64,000 nt of DNA from Pseudogulbenkiania ferrooxidans 2002 (lineage in GTDB: Bacteria > Pseudomonadota > Gammaproteobacteria > Burkholderiales > Chromobacteriaceae). Positions within the stretch are counted from its first letter, which is position 1, and each line of letters opens with the position of its first letter. Below, one piece after another: positions 27,835-36,102 of this stretch. A program made the translations under genes and the position numbers. Location of the stretch: the NCBI RefSeq assembly GCF_000174355.1, contig NZ_ACIS01000014.1, positions 1 through 64,000 of the forward strand, given 5' to 3'. The notes beneath the pieces are model-generated. The model searched no databases and was not told the origin of the DNA. It was given only the letters and a program-made list of their open reading frames with translations.

Positions 27835-28482
27835 ATGAAATTCGTCCATCTCGCCCCCGTCCCGGCCTCCCTTCTGCTTGGCCTGCTGCTGGCCGTCCCG
27901 CCCGCGCTGGCCGCTCCTCCGCGGTGGGAAGGCGCGGTGGTGACGGTGGCCCGTCCGGCATTTCCGGCGCGGGGAGCCTTCATCGGTTCGCTGCCGGGCG
28001 GCGGGCATGCCGTCGTACACGGCGGGGTGCGCTATCACTATTACGACGGTTTCTGGTACCGCCCGCGCGGGCGCGGCTACGTGGTCGTGTCGCCGCCGCG
28101 CGGCGTGTGGGTGCCGGTGCTGCCGCTGCTCTACACCACGCTGCTGATCGGTGGCGTCACCTACTACCTCGCTAACGACGTGTACTACGTGCAGCGCAGC
28201 GATGGCTACGTCGTGGTGGACCCGCCGCTCGGGCAGGGCTCGTCCGGCTCGTCGTCCGCACGCGATAGCACCGATCTGTTCATCTATCCGAATCGCGGCC
28301 AGGACGAACAGCAGCAGGCGCGCGACCGCTACGAATGCCACCGCTGGGCGCGTGGCCAGACCGGCTACGACCCGACCTTGCCCGAGGGCGGTGTCGATCC
28401 GCGCGACGCGTTCGCGCTGCGTGATCAATACCGGCGGGCCATGGGGGCTTGCCTGGAAGGCCGCCACTACACCGTGCGCTGA
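27835..28482 (+). CDS. Exported hypothetical protein (DUF6515-like)
   Basis: A 215-residue protein with signal peptide (ending PALA), a His/Tyr/Arg-rich part (VRYHYYDGFWYRPRGRGY), a hydrophobic segment (VLPLLYTTLLIGGVTYYLA), and two blocks shared with the preceding lipoprotein (QQQARDRYECHRWARGQTGY and AMGACLEGRHYTVR). It starts 32 bp after that gene and is probably cotranscribed. Function unknown; the domain name is a tentative recollection. Confidence 0.75.
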   Translation: MKFVHLAPVPASLLLGLLLAVPPALAAPPRWEGAVVTVARPAFPARGAFIGSLPGGGHAVVHGGVRYHYYDGFWYRPRGRGYVVVSPPRGVWVPVLPLLYTTLLIGGVTYYLANDVYYVQRSDGYVVVDPPLGQGSSGSSSARDSTDLFIYPNRGQDEQQQARDRYECHRWARGQTGYDPTLPEGGVDPRDAFALRDQYRRAMGACLEGRHYTVR

Positions 28483-28602
28483 CCGAAGCGGGGCGTCCCG
28501 AGCGCAGAGTGGGCATGGATTGATGTGGCTCAAGAAAGAGGGAGGCGGATTGTTGCTACAGTAGCGGCCATGCATGATTTGGGCATGACCACGGAGGGGC
28601 AA

Positions 28603-28977
28603 GTGAAGAAAATCACGCTAGGAGTGATCGGCGCCGGTGAAACCGGTACGCCGTTGTTGCAGCAGTTGCTGAGCGCGCCCTTTGTCGAAGTGGTGGGCGT
28701 GGCCGACCTCAATCTGGAGCTGCCCGGCATCGACCTGGCGCGCCAGCACGGGGTGCCGGTTACTCGCAATTTCATCGAGATCGCCGAGCAGGGCAACCGC
28801 GTCGACATCATCATCGACATGACCGGCTCGCGCAAAGTCCGCGACGACCTGCGGCGCTTCATGCAGTTTTCCGGCAACCTGCATACGGTCATCGTGCACG
28901 AACGGGTAGCCTTGCTGATGCTGTCGCTGTGCGCCGGAAAGTATGTGGAGACCCGCCACGGCGAGCAGGCTTACTGA
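28603..28977 (+). CDS. Stand-alone NAD(P)-binding Rossmann protein
   Basis: A 124-residue protein that is only a Gfo/Idh or homoserine-dehydrogenase-like nucleotide-binding domain: GVIGAGETGTPLLQQLL, VVGVADLNLELPG and IIIDMTGSRKVRDDL. It lacks a catalytic domain. The GTG at 28603 has GGAGGGG five bases upstream and starts right at the fold; ATG codons at 28570 and 28585 are alternatives. Regulation or redox sensing are possible roles. Confidence 0.7.
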   Translation: MKKITLGVIGAGETGTPLLQQLLSAPFVEVVGVADLNLELPGIDLARQHGVPVTRNFIEIAEQGNRVDIIIDMTGSRKVRDDLRRFMQFSGNLHTVIVHERVALLMLSLCAGKYVETRHGEQAY

Positions 28978-29012
28978 GCACGCCGATACCAGCATTGCAG
29001 AAACGAGAGCTT

Positions 29013-29047
29013 GACCGGGAGATCGGACGATCCCCGGTCTTTTTTTA
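29013..29047 (+). terminator. Terminator after the Rossmann protein gene
   Basis: GACCGGG.GATC and GATC.CCCGGTC pair with a 4-nt loop and are followed by eight T. Confidence 0.9.
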
Positions 29048-29136
29048 CGCCGGTGCCCCGGAGCGTGGGCCGCTGCCGTGCGTGGATGCCTGGCCACACG
29101 CACCTCTCCTTGCTACCGGCGTAGCCCTTGGAGGCA

Positions 29137-30714
29137 TCATCCCTGGCAGGCCGGGGCGGGCGGGACGAAGCCTGCCGGCAAAGACCACACCGTGATGTCG
29201 CCGTCGCGCGCGAACGCTGGCTGGCCAGCCAGGAACGGGAATGCCGCGGCGGCGGCGGGCGAGCCCCACACCCAGACCGCGTGGGGGCGTGGCCGGCACA
29301 GGCTGGCGCGCCATTGTGCCGGGGTCAGCAGCACCTGCTGCTGGGCCAGCGGAGCGAATCGGCCGGCATCGAACAGTTCCTTGCGCCAGTTGTCGTGCCG
29401 GGGAAGCTCCGGATCGGTCCAATTGCTGACGACCACGGCGGGACGCTGCATGGGCAGATAGAACGCCAGGTCGAACTGGAATTTGTCCAGCATCACGACC
29501 TCGTCTGCCGGTTGGAAGGCGGCGGCCATCCGGCCCGCCAGCGGCTTGGCCGAACCGCCCTCGTGGCGGGACACGGCGACCACGGCCCCGATGCAAACAA
29601 TCATGGCGATCACGGTGCTGACGACGAAGGAGCGGCGGGCCTTCTTGCCATCGCCTTGCTGCATCCACTCGGTAAACGGTTCGGCGATCAGGAAGGCAAA
29701 CGGCGGCAGCAGCGGAAAGATATAGCCGACCAGCTTGGAGCTGGGCAGCGAGAAAAATACCAGGATCACCAGCAACCACACCCCCATCAGGCGGCGCAAG
29801 TCACCCTGCACCGGGTCGGTCCAGTAGCTCCGCTTCAGGGCGCGCCAGCACCACGGCGACCACGGCGCGCACAGCAGCAGCACCACCGGCACGTAGAACC
29901 AGAGCGGCTTCGGGTTGTTGAAGCCGCTTTCGGCAAAGCGTTTGAAATGGTGGTAAACGATGAAGTAGTCGAAAAAGCCGCTGAACTTCTGCTGCATCGA
30001 CCAGAACCAGGGCAGGCCGAGGGCGAGGAACAGCAGCAGCGCGGGCCACCAGAGCAGGTGGCGTACCGAGGCAAAGCGGCCGCGCGCCAGCAGCCAGCCC
30101 AGCAGCACCGCGCCGGGAAGAACCATGCCGATCAGGCCCTTGGCGAGCACGCCCAGCGCCGCCATGGCGTAGGCGGCGGCGAGCATGGTCCGGTAGGGCT
30201 GGCCCTGTTCGGCGCGCAGCACGGCTTCGGCGGCGGCAAGGATGGTGAGCCCGATCAGGCTGGCCACCAGCATGTCGAGGTTGGCGAACTGGGCGCCGGC
30301 AAAGAAGAAAGGCTGGGTCGTCAGCACGATCGCGGTGGCCGTGGCCACGCTGGAGCCGCGGTGGCGGCGCACGAACAGCCACAGGGCGAGGACCACCAGG
30401 GCCGCGGCGGAGACCGACGCGAGCCGTGCGCTCCATTCATGCAGCCCGAACAGCTTCAGGCTGAAGGCGGTCAGCCAGTAGAACAGCGGGGGTTTGTGAA
30501 AGTAGGGCAGTCCGTCCAGCAGCGGCACCGACAGGTTGTGGGCACGCAGCATTTCCCAGGCGACGCCGACGTAGCGCCCCTCATCCGGCAAGGTCAGCGG
30601 ACGGAGTCCGATCGAGAAGCCGAGCCACAGCACGACACCCAGCAGCAGGGCGGTGAAGGTGGCGCCACTCAAGCGCTGCGCCAGCCAGTTGTCTGTCTTT
30701 TCCATCCAAATCAT
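29137..30714 (-). CDS. GT39/ArnT-like membrane glycosyltransferase
   Basis: A 525-residue polytopic membrane protein with about 12 hydrophobic segments and a C-terminal periplasmic domain. The first periplasmic loop carries the DEGRY motif (LTLPDEGRYVGVAWEMLR) of lipid-carrier-dependent glycosyltransferases such as ArnT and protein mannosyltransferases. It likely moves a sugar from a polyprenyl carrier to lipid A or another envelope target. No arn genes are near, so the substrate is unknown. Starts at 30714 or 30705 are equally possible. Confidence 0.82.
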   Translation of the reverse strand: MIWMEKTDNWLAQRLSGATFTALLLGVVLWLGFSIGLRPLTLPDEGRYVGVAWEMLRAHNLSVPLLDGLPYFHKPPLFYWLTAFSLKLFGLHEWSARLASVSAAALVVLALWLFVRRHRGSSVATATAIVLTTQPFFFAGAQFANLDMLVASLIGLTILAAAEAVLRAEQGQPYRTMLAAAYAMAALGVLAKGLIGMVLPGAVLLGWLLARGRFASVRHLLWWPALLLFLALGLPWFWSMQQKFSGFFDYFIVYHHFKRFAESGFNNPKPLWFYVPVVLLLCAPWSPWCWRALKRSYWTDPVQGDLRRLMGVWLLVILVFFSLPSSKLVGYIFPLLPPFAFLIAEPFTEWMQQGDGKKARRSFVVSTVIAMIVCIGAVVAVSRHEGGSAKPLAGRMAAAFQPADEVVMLDKFQFDLAFYLPMQRPAVVVSNWTDPELPRHDNWRKELFDAGRFAPLAQQQVLLTPAQWRASLCRPRPHAVWVWGSPAAAAAFPFLAGQPAFARDGDITVWSLPAGFVPPAPACQG

Positions 30715-30947
30715 TCCAAGGTCTAGGGGGGGAGGGCTTGGGTGGCAGGGCGAGACAAACAGGAGGTCATGTTCGCAGTCGCCGGCATGGTGCCGGCTAG
30801 CTATTTTACGGTGATAGCTGATGGCAATCTTAAGCTGGCCAAATGGCCGGGGCGGTGTGGCGCCCGTGGGGGCGCCACACCAGGGGGGCGATTTACCGGG
30901 CCGAGCGCGTCGCCGCATGGGGTCATGCGGTGCGGGCGGCCCCCGAC
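30715..30947. other. Intergenic region with a strong hairpin
   Basis: The gap between two minus-strand genes contains an 11-bp perfect stem at 30854-30881 (GGTGTGGCGCC / GGCGCCACACC, 6-nt loop) that could end transcription of the upstream exonuclease unit, although no T-run follows. Nothing else was recognised. Confidence 0.5.
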
Positions 30948-31556
30948 TCAACCGAAGCCGCGACGCTTGAGCGCGAGGTAGAGCATGGCCGCGGTGATGG
31001 CCTTGTTGAGCGCGTCGTGGCGCGGCAGCACGGGAACGCCCAGGTCGTCGATCAGGGCGGCCATGCGCAGGTCGACGCGGCCGTTCGGCTGCTGTCTGAG
31101 CTTGTAGTCGTAGTAACGTCCGGAAATCTCGACCTGGCGGTTGGGCAGGCCGATGCCCAGCAGCGGACGCAGGTATTTGTCGAGCACGGCGATGTCGAAT
31201 TCGAGGTAATACCCCAGCACCGGCCGCCCTCCGATGAAATCGAGCAGGCAGCGCACCGCCGCCTCCGCGTCCAGCCCGCCGGACAGATCGCGCGGGCGCA
31301 GGCCGTGCAGGCCGACGCCCTCCCGCGTCAGCGGTCGGCCGGGTTTCACCAGCAGGTCGAGCGCCTCGCTCGTCACGATGCGGTTGCCGCTCAGCCGTAC
31401 CGCGCCGATCGTGAGCAGCTCGGCCTCGGCGACGTCGAGGCTGGTCGTGTTGCAGGCGAGGCTGATCACGTCGTCCGATGTTTCCTCGAACAGTCGGCGG
31501 TAGGCCGGGTCTTTCAGTTGCCGGGCGGCGAGCCGGCGCTGCCAACGCGCCAGCAT
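30948..31556 (-). CDS. DnaQ-like 3'-5' exonuclease-fold protein with degenerate active site
   Basis: A 202-residue protein of the DEDD exonuclease fold. The Exo I position reads SLACNTTSLD where D.E is expected, Exo II keeps an Asp (YYLEFDIAVLD), and Exo III reads HDALNKA where H....D is expected. Three of four metal ligands therefore appear lost. Its start overlaps the stop of the upstream CBS/DUF294 gene (TGATG), so both are cotranslated. A binding or regulatory role is more likely than nuclease activity. Confidence 0.82.
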   Translation of the reverse strand: MLARWQRRLAARQLKDPAYRRLFEETSDDVISLACNTTSLDVAEAELLTIGAVRLSGNRIVTSEALDLLVKPGRPLTREGVGLHGLRPRDLSGGLDAEAAVRCLLDFIGGRPVLGYYLEFDIAVLDKYLRPLLGIGLPNRQVEISGRYYDYKLRQQPNGRVDLRMAALIDDLGVPVLPRHDALNKAITAAMLYLALKRRGFG

Positions 31557-33361
31557 CACAGGCTGCCCAGCCGGAAGTGGTGGCGCAGCATGGTCTTGAA
31601 GCGCTTGACCACGCCCAGCGCGTCCTTCAGCAGATCGCGCTCCATCGTCGACAGGCGGGCCGGGCTGATCAGGTTGCCGCTCGGCCGGCCTTCGGCCAAC
31701 GCTGCGAGTCCCTGGCCCAGGCGCAGCTGCAACAGGAAGGACAGCGCCTCGGCCACGTCGCCGGCCAGCTCCTTGTCGAGGCGGCCGCTTTCCGAGAGCC
31801 GCGCCAGCCGCTCGAAGGTGTTGCGTTCCTTCAGGCCGTACTGCAGGGCCAGCGCGCGCACGCCGTGCACGACCGGGAAGATGCCGCCCTTTTTCAGGTC
31901 GAGCATGGCCTGGCCGTCCTGCTGCCGGGTCAGCAATTGCGCGAACAACCCGAGCGGGGTGTCGAACTGCTCGATGGCGCGCGCGAAGCGGTGATAGAAA
32001 CTGTCGTCGTCGCGCAGCAGCTGTTGCAGGTAATCCTGACAGCGCTCCAGCAGCGCCGCGTCGCCGGCCACAGCCTCGGCGTCGACGAAAATGGCCAGGT
32101 TGAGCTGGGCGTCGCGATCCGGCAGGTAAACCCAGTGGTAGAGGCGGTCGCGTATGGCGCTCTCGGACAGGCGCCAATCCGGGTTGTTGACCATGATGCG
32201 TCCTGGGCAGGGCGGGTAGCCGAAGCGGGCCAGCGCTGCGGAGAACGCCTGACAGGTGCTGTCCAGCGCCGGGCTGGTGTAGCCGTCGCGCAGGATCAGC
32301 GCGTTGTCCTGGTCGGTCTTGAGGATTTGTTCGCCGCGCCCCTCCGAACCCATCACCAGGAGGCAGCTGTTGGCGATCAGCTCGGCGGGCGCGAGCAGCT
32401 GCCAGCTGCGTTCGAACAGCCGGGCGTTCAGCGTTTGCACCAGCCGCCCCAACTGGACGGCCTTGACGCCGTGCCCGGTCAGGATTTCCACCAGCCGCGT
32501 GATCTGCGCCGCGATGTCGGCCAGCTCGTCGAGCGAGTCGGCCTGTTCCAGGCGCTGGGCGATCAGGTGCGAGTGGTTGGAGAAATAGGACAGCAGGTCG
32601 ACCTGCTCCAGGATGCCGACCGGGTTGCCGGACTCGGTCACCACCACGCGCTGGATGTTCTGCTGCGTCATGGTGAGCAGGGCGTTGAACAGGTAGTCGT
32701 CGAGCTCGCTGCAGATCAGGTCGAAGCGGCAGAGCGTGCCGAGCGGGGTATCGGGCGGCGTGCCGTCGATGATCAGGTCGCGAAAGTCGCTGGTGGTGAA
32801 AATGCCGACGCGCCGGCCATGACGCACCAGGATCGACTTGGCCTTGTGCTGCTTCATCAGCCGCGCGGCGTCCAGCACGCTGTCTTCGCCGTCGAGGAAC
32901 AGCGGCTTCTTGGCGTAGACGTCGCGTACCCGCGCGGTGAGCAGCGTCTGCCATTCACGGTTGCCGCTGCGTTCGGCCAGCGCGCCGAACTTCTGCGACA
33001 CGCTGGCGTAGAAAAACGCGCCGAAGCGCGCGTTCTGTTCGGTCAGCGCCAGCAGCGTGGCGCGCGGCAGGGCGTAGACCAGCGCTTCCTCGTGTACCAC
33101 GAAACGGTGCGCGGTGTGCCCTGCCACCAGGGCGCGGGCGTCGAAGGCGTCGCGCTCGCGGTAGACCGCGATCACCTCGTCCCCGGCCATCTCGCGCACC
33201 AGGCCCTTGATCACCACGAACAGGGTGTCGACCGGCAGGCCCGGTGCCATGATCTGTTCGTCGTCGCCGTAGCACACGATGTCGGCGCTGGCTTCCAGCG
33301 TATCCCGTTCGGCAGCGCTGAGGCAGTCGAACGGCGGATGGGTGAAGTCGAAACGGCTCAT
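31556..33361 (-). CDS. Cyclic-nucleotide-binding / CBS / DUF294 nucleotidyltransferase-like signalling protein
   Basis: A 601-residue cytoplasmic protein. In order: a cNMP-binding-like domain (about 10-130), two CBS domains (about 150-265), a GlnD-like nucleotidyltransferase domain with MGSEGRGEQILKTDQDNALI near 340-360, and a C-terminal DUF294 helical domain. The glycine-serine and D.D elements of the transferase are intact. Genes of this kind often pair with a DnaQ-like gene, as here. The signal and target are unknown. Confidence 0.87.
   Translation of the reverse strand: MSRFDFTHPPFDCLSAAERDTLEASADIVCYGDDEQIMAPGLPVDTLFVVIKGLVREMAGDEVIAVYRERDAFDARALVAGHTAHRFVVHEEALVYALPRATLLALTEQNARFGAFFYASVSQKFGALAERSGNREWQTLLTARVRDVYAKKPLFLDGEDSVLDAARLMKQHKAKSILVRHGRRVGIFTTSDFRDLIIDGTPPDTPLGTLCRFDLICSELDDYLFNALLTMTQQNIQRVVVTESGNPVGILEQVDLLSYFSNHSHLIAQRLEQADSLDELADIAAQITRLVEILTGHGVKAVQLGRLVQTLNARLFERSWQLLAPAELIANSCLLVMGSEGRGEQILKTDQDNALILRDGYTSPALDSTCQAFSAALARFGYPPCPGRIMVNNPDWRLSESAIRDRLYHWVYLPDRDAQLNLAIFVDAEAVAGDAALLERCQDYLQQLLRDDDSFYHRFARAIEQFDTPLGLFAQLLTRQQDGQAMLDLKKGGIFPVVHGVRALALQYGLKERNTFERLARLSESGRLDKELAGDVAEALSFLLQLRLGQGLAALAEGRPSGNLISPARLSTMERDLLKDALGVVKRFKTMLRHHFRLGSL
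31691..31700 (-). repeat. GTTGGCCGAA 10-mer, candidate uptake-type signal
   Basis: Exact copy in the DUF294 gene, read as Leu-Ala-Glu. Confidence 0.6.
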
Positions 33362-33387
33362 GCGGGCTCCGCGATCCGGGCACGGGC

Positions 33388-33397
33388 TTCGGCCAAC
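33388..33397 (-). repeat. GTTGGCCGAA 10-mer, candidate uptake-type signal
   Basis: Exact intergenic copy just upstream of the CBS/DUF294 gene, followed by GCC. Confidence 0.6.
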
Positions 33398-33492
33398 GTG
33401 CCACCCGGTTTGTCCATGCTTCGGGTAGGGCTATAGCGATAGCATAACGCCTTGCCGCCCTGAGGTGTTGGCGGCGTGGCGCCGCCGTCGCC

Positions 33493-34287
33493 TCAGCGCG
33501 TGGCAGCCGGCGGGGCGGTCGCCGTCAGCAATGGCGCGCCGTCGCGGAACAGCGTCAGCTGGCCCGGTGCCAGCGCGGTCCAGTGCTCGTTGTCGGTCAG
33601 CGGCACGGTGGCGATGACCGCCACGCGGTCGCGCGGGGTGGTGACGGTGGAGAAGTCGACCGTCACGTCGTCATCCACCAGGTGGGCGGTGGGAAACGGC
33701 GCCTGGCGCACGATGTAATGCAGCTTGGTCGAGCAATGGGCGAACAGCAGCTCGCCGTTGCTCAGCATGAAGTTGAACACTCCCTTGGCGTGGAGTTCTT
33801 CGGCCAACTTGCTGACTTCCGAGAACAACTCTTCCACGCTTGGTGGCTGCGACCATTTCTGGCGCAGGGCTTCCAGGATGTAGCAGAAGGCGCGTTCCGA
33901 GTCGGTGCCGCCCACCGGGTTGTAGTGGCTGCCTGGCGGCGGGGCAAAGTTATCGAGGTTGCCGTTGTGGGCGAAGATCCAGTACTGGCCCCACATCTCG
34001 CGCATGAAGGGATGGGTATTGGCCAGGTTGACCACCCCCTGGGTGGCCTTGCGGATATGGGCGATGACGTTTTCCGACTTGATCGGGTACTGGCGCACCA
34101 GTGCCGCCACCGGCGATTCGATCGAGGGCTTGTCGTCCAGGAACAGGCGGCAGCCCTTGCCCTCGAAGAAGGCGATGCCCCAGCCGTCGGCGTGATGGTC
34201 GGTCAGACCGCCGCGGCGGTGAAAGCCTTCGAAGGAAAAGATGATGTCGGTGGGAGTATTGCAGTTCATGCCCAAGAGCTGGCACAT
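33493..34287 (-). CDS. Class II glutamine amidotransferase (YafJ type)
   Basis: A 264-residue Ntn hydrolase with catalytic Cys2 exposed after Met removal (MCQLLGMN) and family landmarks HHADGWGIAFF, IAHIRKATQG, HPFMREMWGQ, FAHNGNLDNF and GGTDSERAFC. The synthase partner domain is absent, as in YafJ. Function in the cell is unknown; transfer or hydrolysis of glutamine amide is expected from the family. Confidence 0.9.
   Translation of the reverse strand: MCQLLGMNCNTPTDIIFSFEGFHRRGGLTDHHADGWGIAFFEGKGCRLFLDDKPSIESPVAALVRQYPIKSENVIAHIRKATQGVVNLANTHPFMREMWGQYWIFAHNGNLDNFAPPPGSHYNPVGGTDSERAFCYILEALRQKWSQPPSVEELFSEVSKLAEELHAKGVFNFMLSNGELLFAHCSTKLHYIVRQAPFPTAHLVDDDVTVDFSTVTTPRDRVAVIATVPLTDNEHWTALAPGQLTLFRDGAPLLTATAPPAATR
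33799..33808 (-). repeat. GTTGGCCGAA 10-mer, candidate uptake-type signal
   Basis: Exact copy in the amidotransferase gene, read as Leu-Ala-Glu. Confidence 0.6.
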
Positions 34288-34526
34288 GGCGGTCGATCCG
34301 GTTGAGCGTTGAGGACGGCGAGTGACCCGATCCGCGCGGGACGGTCCGGCCGAACAGGATTCATTGTTTCATGTTCGTCCGCGCCGCGCCAGACGCGGCC
34401 GGTGCGGCCCATGCGTCGATGTTTCCACACGTTTGTCGCCCATCGAGCGCCATCACGGCGCAGCGGCAGCCTTGCGTTTTGTGAGAAAATCCCCATCTGC
34501 CTTGTTTTCCCGGAAAAGACGCGAAC

Positions 34527-35114
34527 ATGACGACGATCGTGGTGGTAAAAAAAGGCTCGCAGATCGCCATCGCGGCCGACAGTCAGACCACCTTCGGCGA
34601 CGACCAGAAGCTGCTCGCCGGCTACGACCCGCATCACAACAAGATCTTCCGCCAGGGCGACAGCTATCTGGCGATCGCCGGTTCGGCGGCGCACGACCTG
34701 GTGTTGCAGAGCGTGCTCAAGGGGGTCCACAACAAGGACTTCAGCTCGCGCCAGGGCCTGTTCGACACCTTCCGCAAGTTGCATCCTAAACTCAAGGAAC
34801 AGTTCTACCTGCGTCCGGAAGAGGAAGAGGACGACCCGTACGAGTCGAGCCAGATGATGGTGGTGGTGGCCAACGTGCACGGCATCTTCGGTGTCTACCC
34901 GATGCGCGAGGTGTACGAATTCTCGCGCTTCTGGGCCATCGGCTCGGGGCGCAAGTTCGCCATGGGCGCCATGTACGTGGCCTACGAACAGGACCTGAGC
35001 GCTGAGGAAATCGCCCGCATCGGCATCCAGGCCGGCTGCGAGTTCGACGTCAGCTCCTCGCTGCCGATGACTCTTTACACGATTGATACGGCTGCCCCGG
35101 CAGCCAAGGACTGA
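34527..35114 (+). CDS. Proteasome-like Ntn peptidase (BPH, betaproteobacterial proteasome homologue)
   Basis: A 195-residue protein of the HslV/proteasome beta fold. It begins MTTIVVVKKG, so Met removal would expose the nucleophile Thr; Asp18 in IAIAADSQTTFGD, Lys39 in HHNKIF, and the IGSG motif (WAIGSGRKFAMGAM) match catalytic positions of the family. It is longer than HslV and lacks an adjacent hslU, which points to BPH, a double-ring peptidase known from betaproteobacteria. It lies six bases before hslO in the same direction. Substrates and any unfoldase partner are unknown. Confidence 0.82.
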   Translation: MTTIVVVKKGSQIAIAADSQTTFGDDQKLLAGYDPHHNKIFRQGDSYLAIAGSAAHDLVLQSVLKGVHNKDFSSRQGLFDTFRKLHPKLKEQFYLRPEEEEDDPYESSQMMVVVANVHGIFGVYPMREVYEFSRFWAIGSGRKFAMGAMYVAYEQDLSAEEIARIGIQAGCEFDVSSSLPMTLYTIDTAAPAAKD

Positions 35115-35119
35115 ACAGC

Positions 35120-36001
35120 ATGACCCAACACGACACCCTGCAACGCTTCCTGTTCGACGGCGCCCCGGTGCGCGGCGCGCTGGTGCGGCTCGACGGCGCC
35201 TGGCAACAGGTCCTGGCGCGGCGCCGCTACCCGCTGCCGGTGCGTTCCATGCTGGGCGAAATGATGGCGGCCGCGGTGCTGTTGGCCGCCAACCTCAAGT
35301 TCGACGGCACGCTGATCTTGCAGATTCACGGTGCCGGCCCGCTGCGCCTGGCTGTGGTCGAGTGCAATAACGACCGTACCGTGCGCGCCACCGCCAAATT
35401 CGACGAAGCGCTCGACGAGCACCTGTCGCTCTCCGAGCTGCTGGGCGAGGGTGGCAAGTTCGTCATGACGCTGGAGCCGCGCGTCGACAAGGCGCAGACC
35501 TGGCAGGGCATCGTGGCGCTGGAGGGCGACAGCATCGGCCTGATGCTGGAGAACTACATGCGCCGCTCCGAGCAGCTCGACACCCGCCTGATCCTGGCCG
35601 CCAACGAATCCACCGCCGCCGGCCTGCTGCTGCAGCGCTTGCCGGAGGGTCACGGCGATGCCGAAGGCTGGCCGCACGTGCTGACGTTGGCCGAAACCCT
35701 GCAGAACGACGAACTGCTGTCCCTGTCCGCCGACGACATCCTGTTCCGTCTCTACCATCAGGAAGCCGTGCGCGTGTTCGACGCCGAGCCGGTGTCGTTT
35801 GCCTGCACCTGCAGCCGCGAGCGCGTTGGCGGCATGCTCAAGATGCTGGGGGGGCAAGAAGTAGCCGATGTGGTGCTGGAGCAAGGCAGCGTCGAAATCG
35901 CCTGCGACTTCTGCAACCAGCACTATGTCTTCGATGAAGAGGACGTCAATGCCCTGTTCGAGTATGACGTGATGGCCGCCGTGCGCGAATCCCGCCACTA
36001 A
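35120..36001 (+). CDS. hslO: Redox-regulated chaperone Hsp33
   Basis: A 293-residue cytoplasmic holdase activated by oxidation. The C-terminal zinc switch is complete: C.C in FACTCSRERV and C..C in ACDFCNQHYV, about 32 residues apart. It starts six bases after the BPH peptidase gene, so both are almost surely in one transcript, coupling a chaperone for oxidised proteins with a peptidase. Confidence 0.95.
   Translation: MTQHDTLQRFLFDGAPVRGALVRLDGAWQQVLARRRYPLPVRSMLGEMMAAAVLLAANLKFDGTLILQIHGAGPLRLAVVECNNDRTVRATAKFDEALDEHLSLSELLGEGGKFVMTLEPRVDKAQTWQGIVALEGDSIGLMLENYMRRSEQLDTRLILAANESTAAGLLLQRLPEGHGDAEGWPHVLTLAETLQNDELLSLSADDILFRLYHQEAVRVFDAEPVSFACTCSRERVGGMLKMLGGQEVADVVLEQGSVEIACDFCNQHYVFDEEDVNALFEYDVMAAVRESRH
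35686..35695 (+). repeat. GTTGGCCGAA 10-mer, candidate uptake-type signal
   Basis: Exact copy in hslO, read as Leu-Ala-Glu. Confidence 0.6.
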
Positions 36002-36010
36002 GCCGTTGCC

Positions 36011-36087
36011 GCCCCGGGCCACGCCCGGGGCCGTTGCTCCTGCTTACCGCTTTTGCCGTTTTGGGCGCCGGCCACGATGCCGGCGCC
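36011..36087 (+). other. Two GC-rich hairpins between hslO and the GAF gene
   Basis: Two perfect 9-bp stems stand in tandem: GCCCCGGGC/GCCCGGGGC (36011-36031, 3-nt loop) and GGCGCCGGC/GCCGGCGCC (36064-36087, 6-nt loop). Neither has a T-run. They may stabilise the upstream message or reduce read-through. Confidence 0.55.
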
Positions 36088-36102
36088 GTTCAAGGAATAC
36101 CC

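Noticed and set aside
31557-32954. Upstream extension of the exonuclease frame to over 660 codons
   Set aside because: The extra part lies in a different frame inside the CBS/DUF294 gene and is Arg/Ala-rich noise; only the last 202 codons are real.
34527-35114. Call as HslV of an HslUV protease
   Set aside because: The protein is longer than HslV, differs in its central and C-terminal parts, and no hslU gene is adjacent; BPH fits better.
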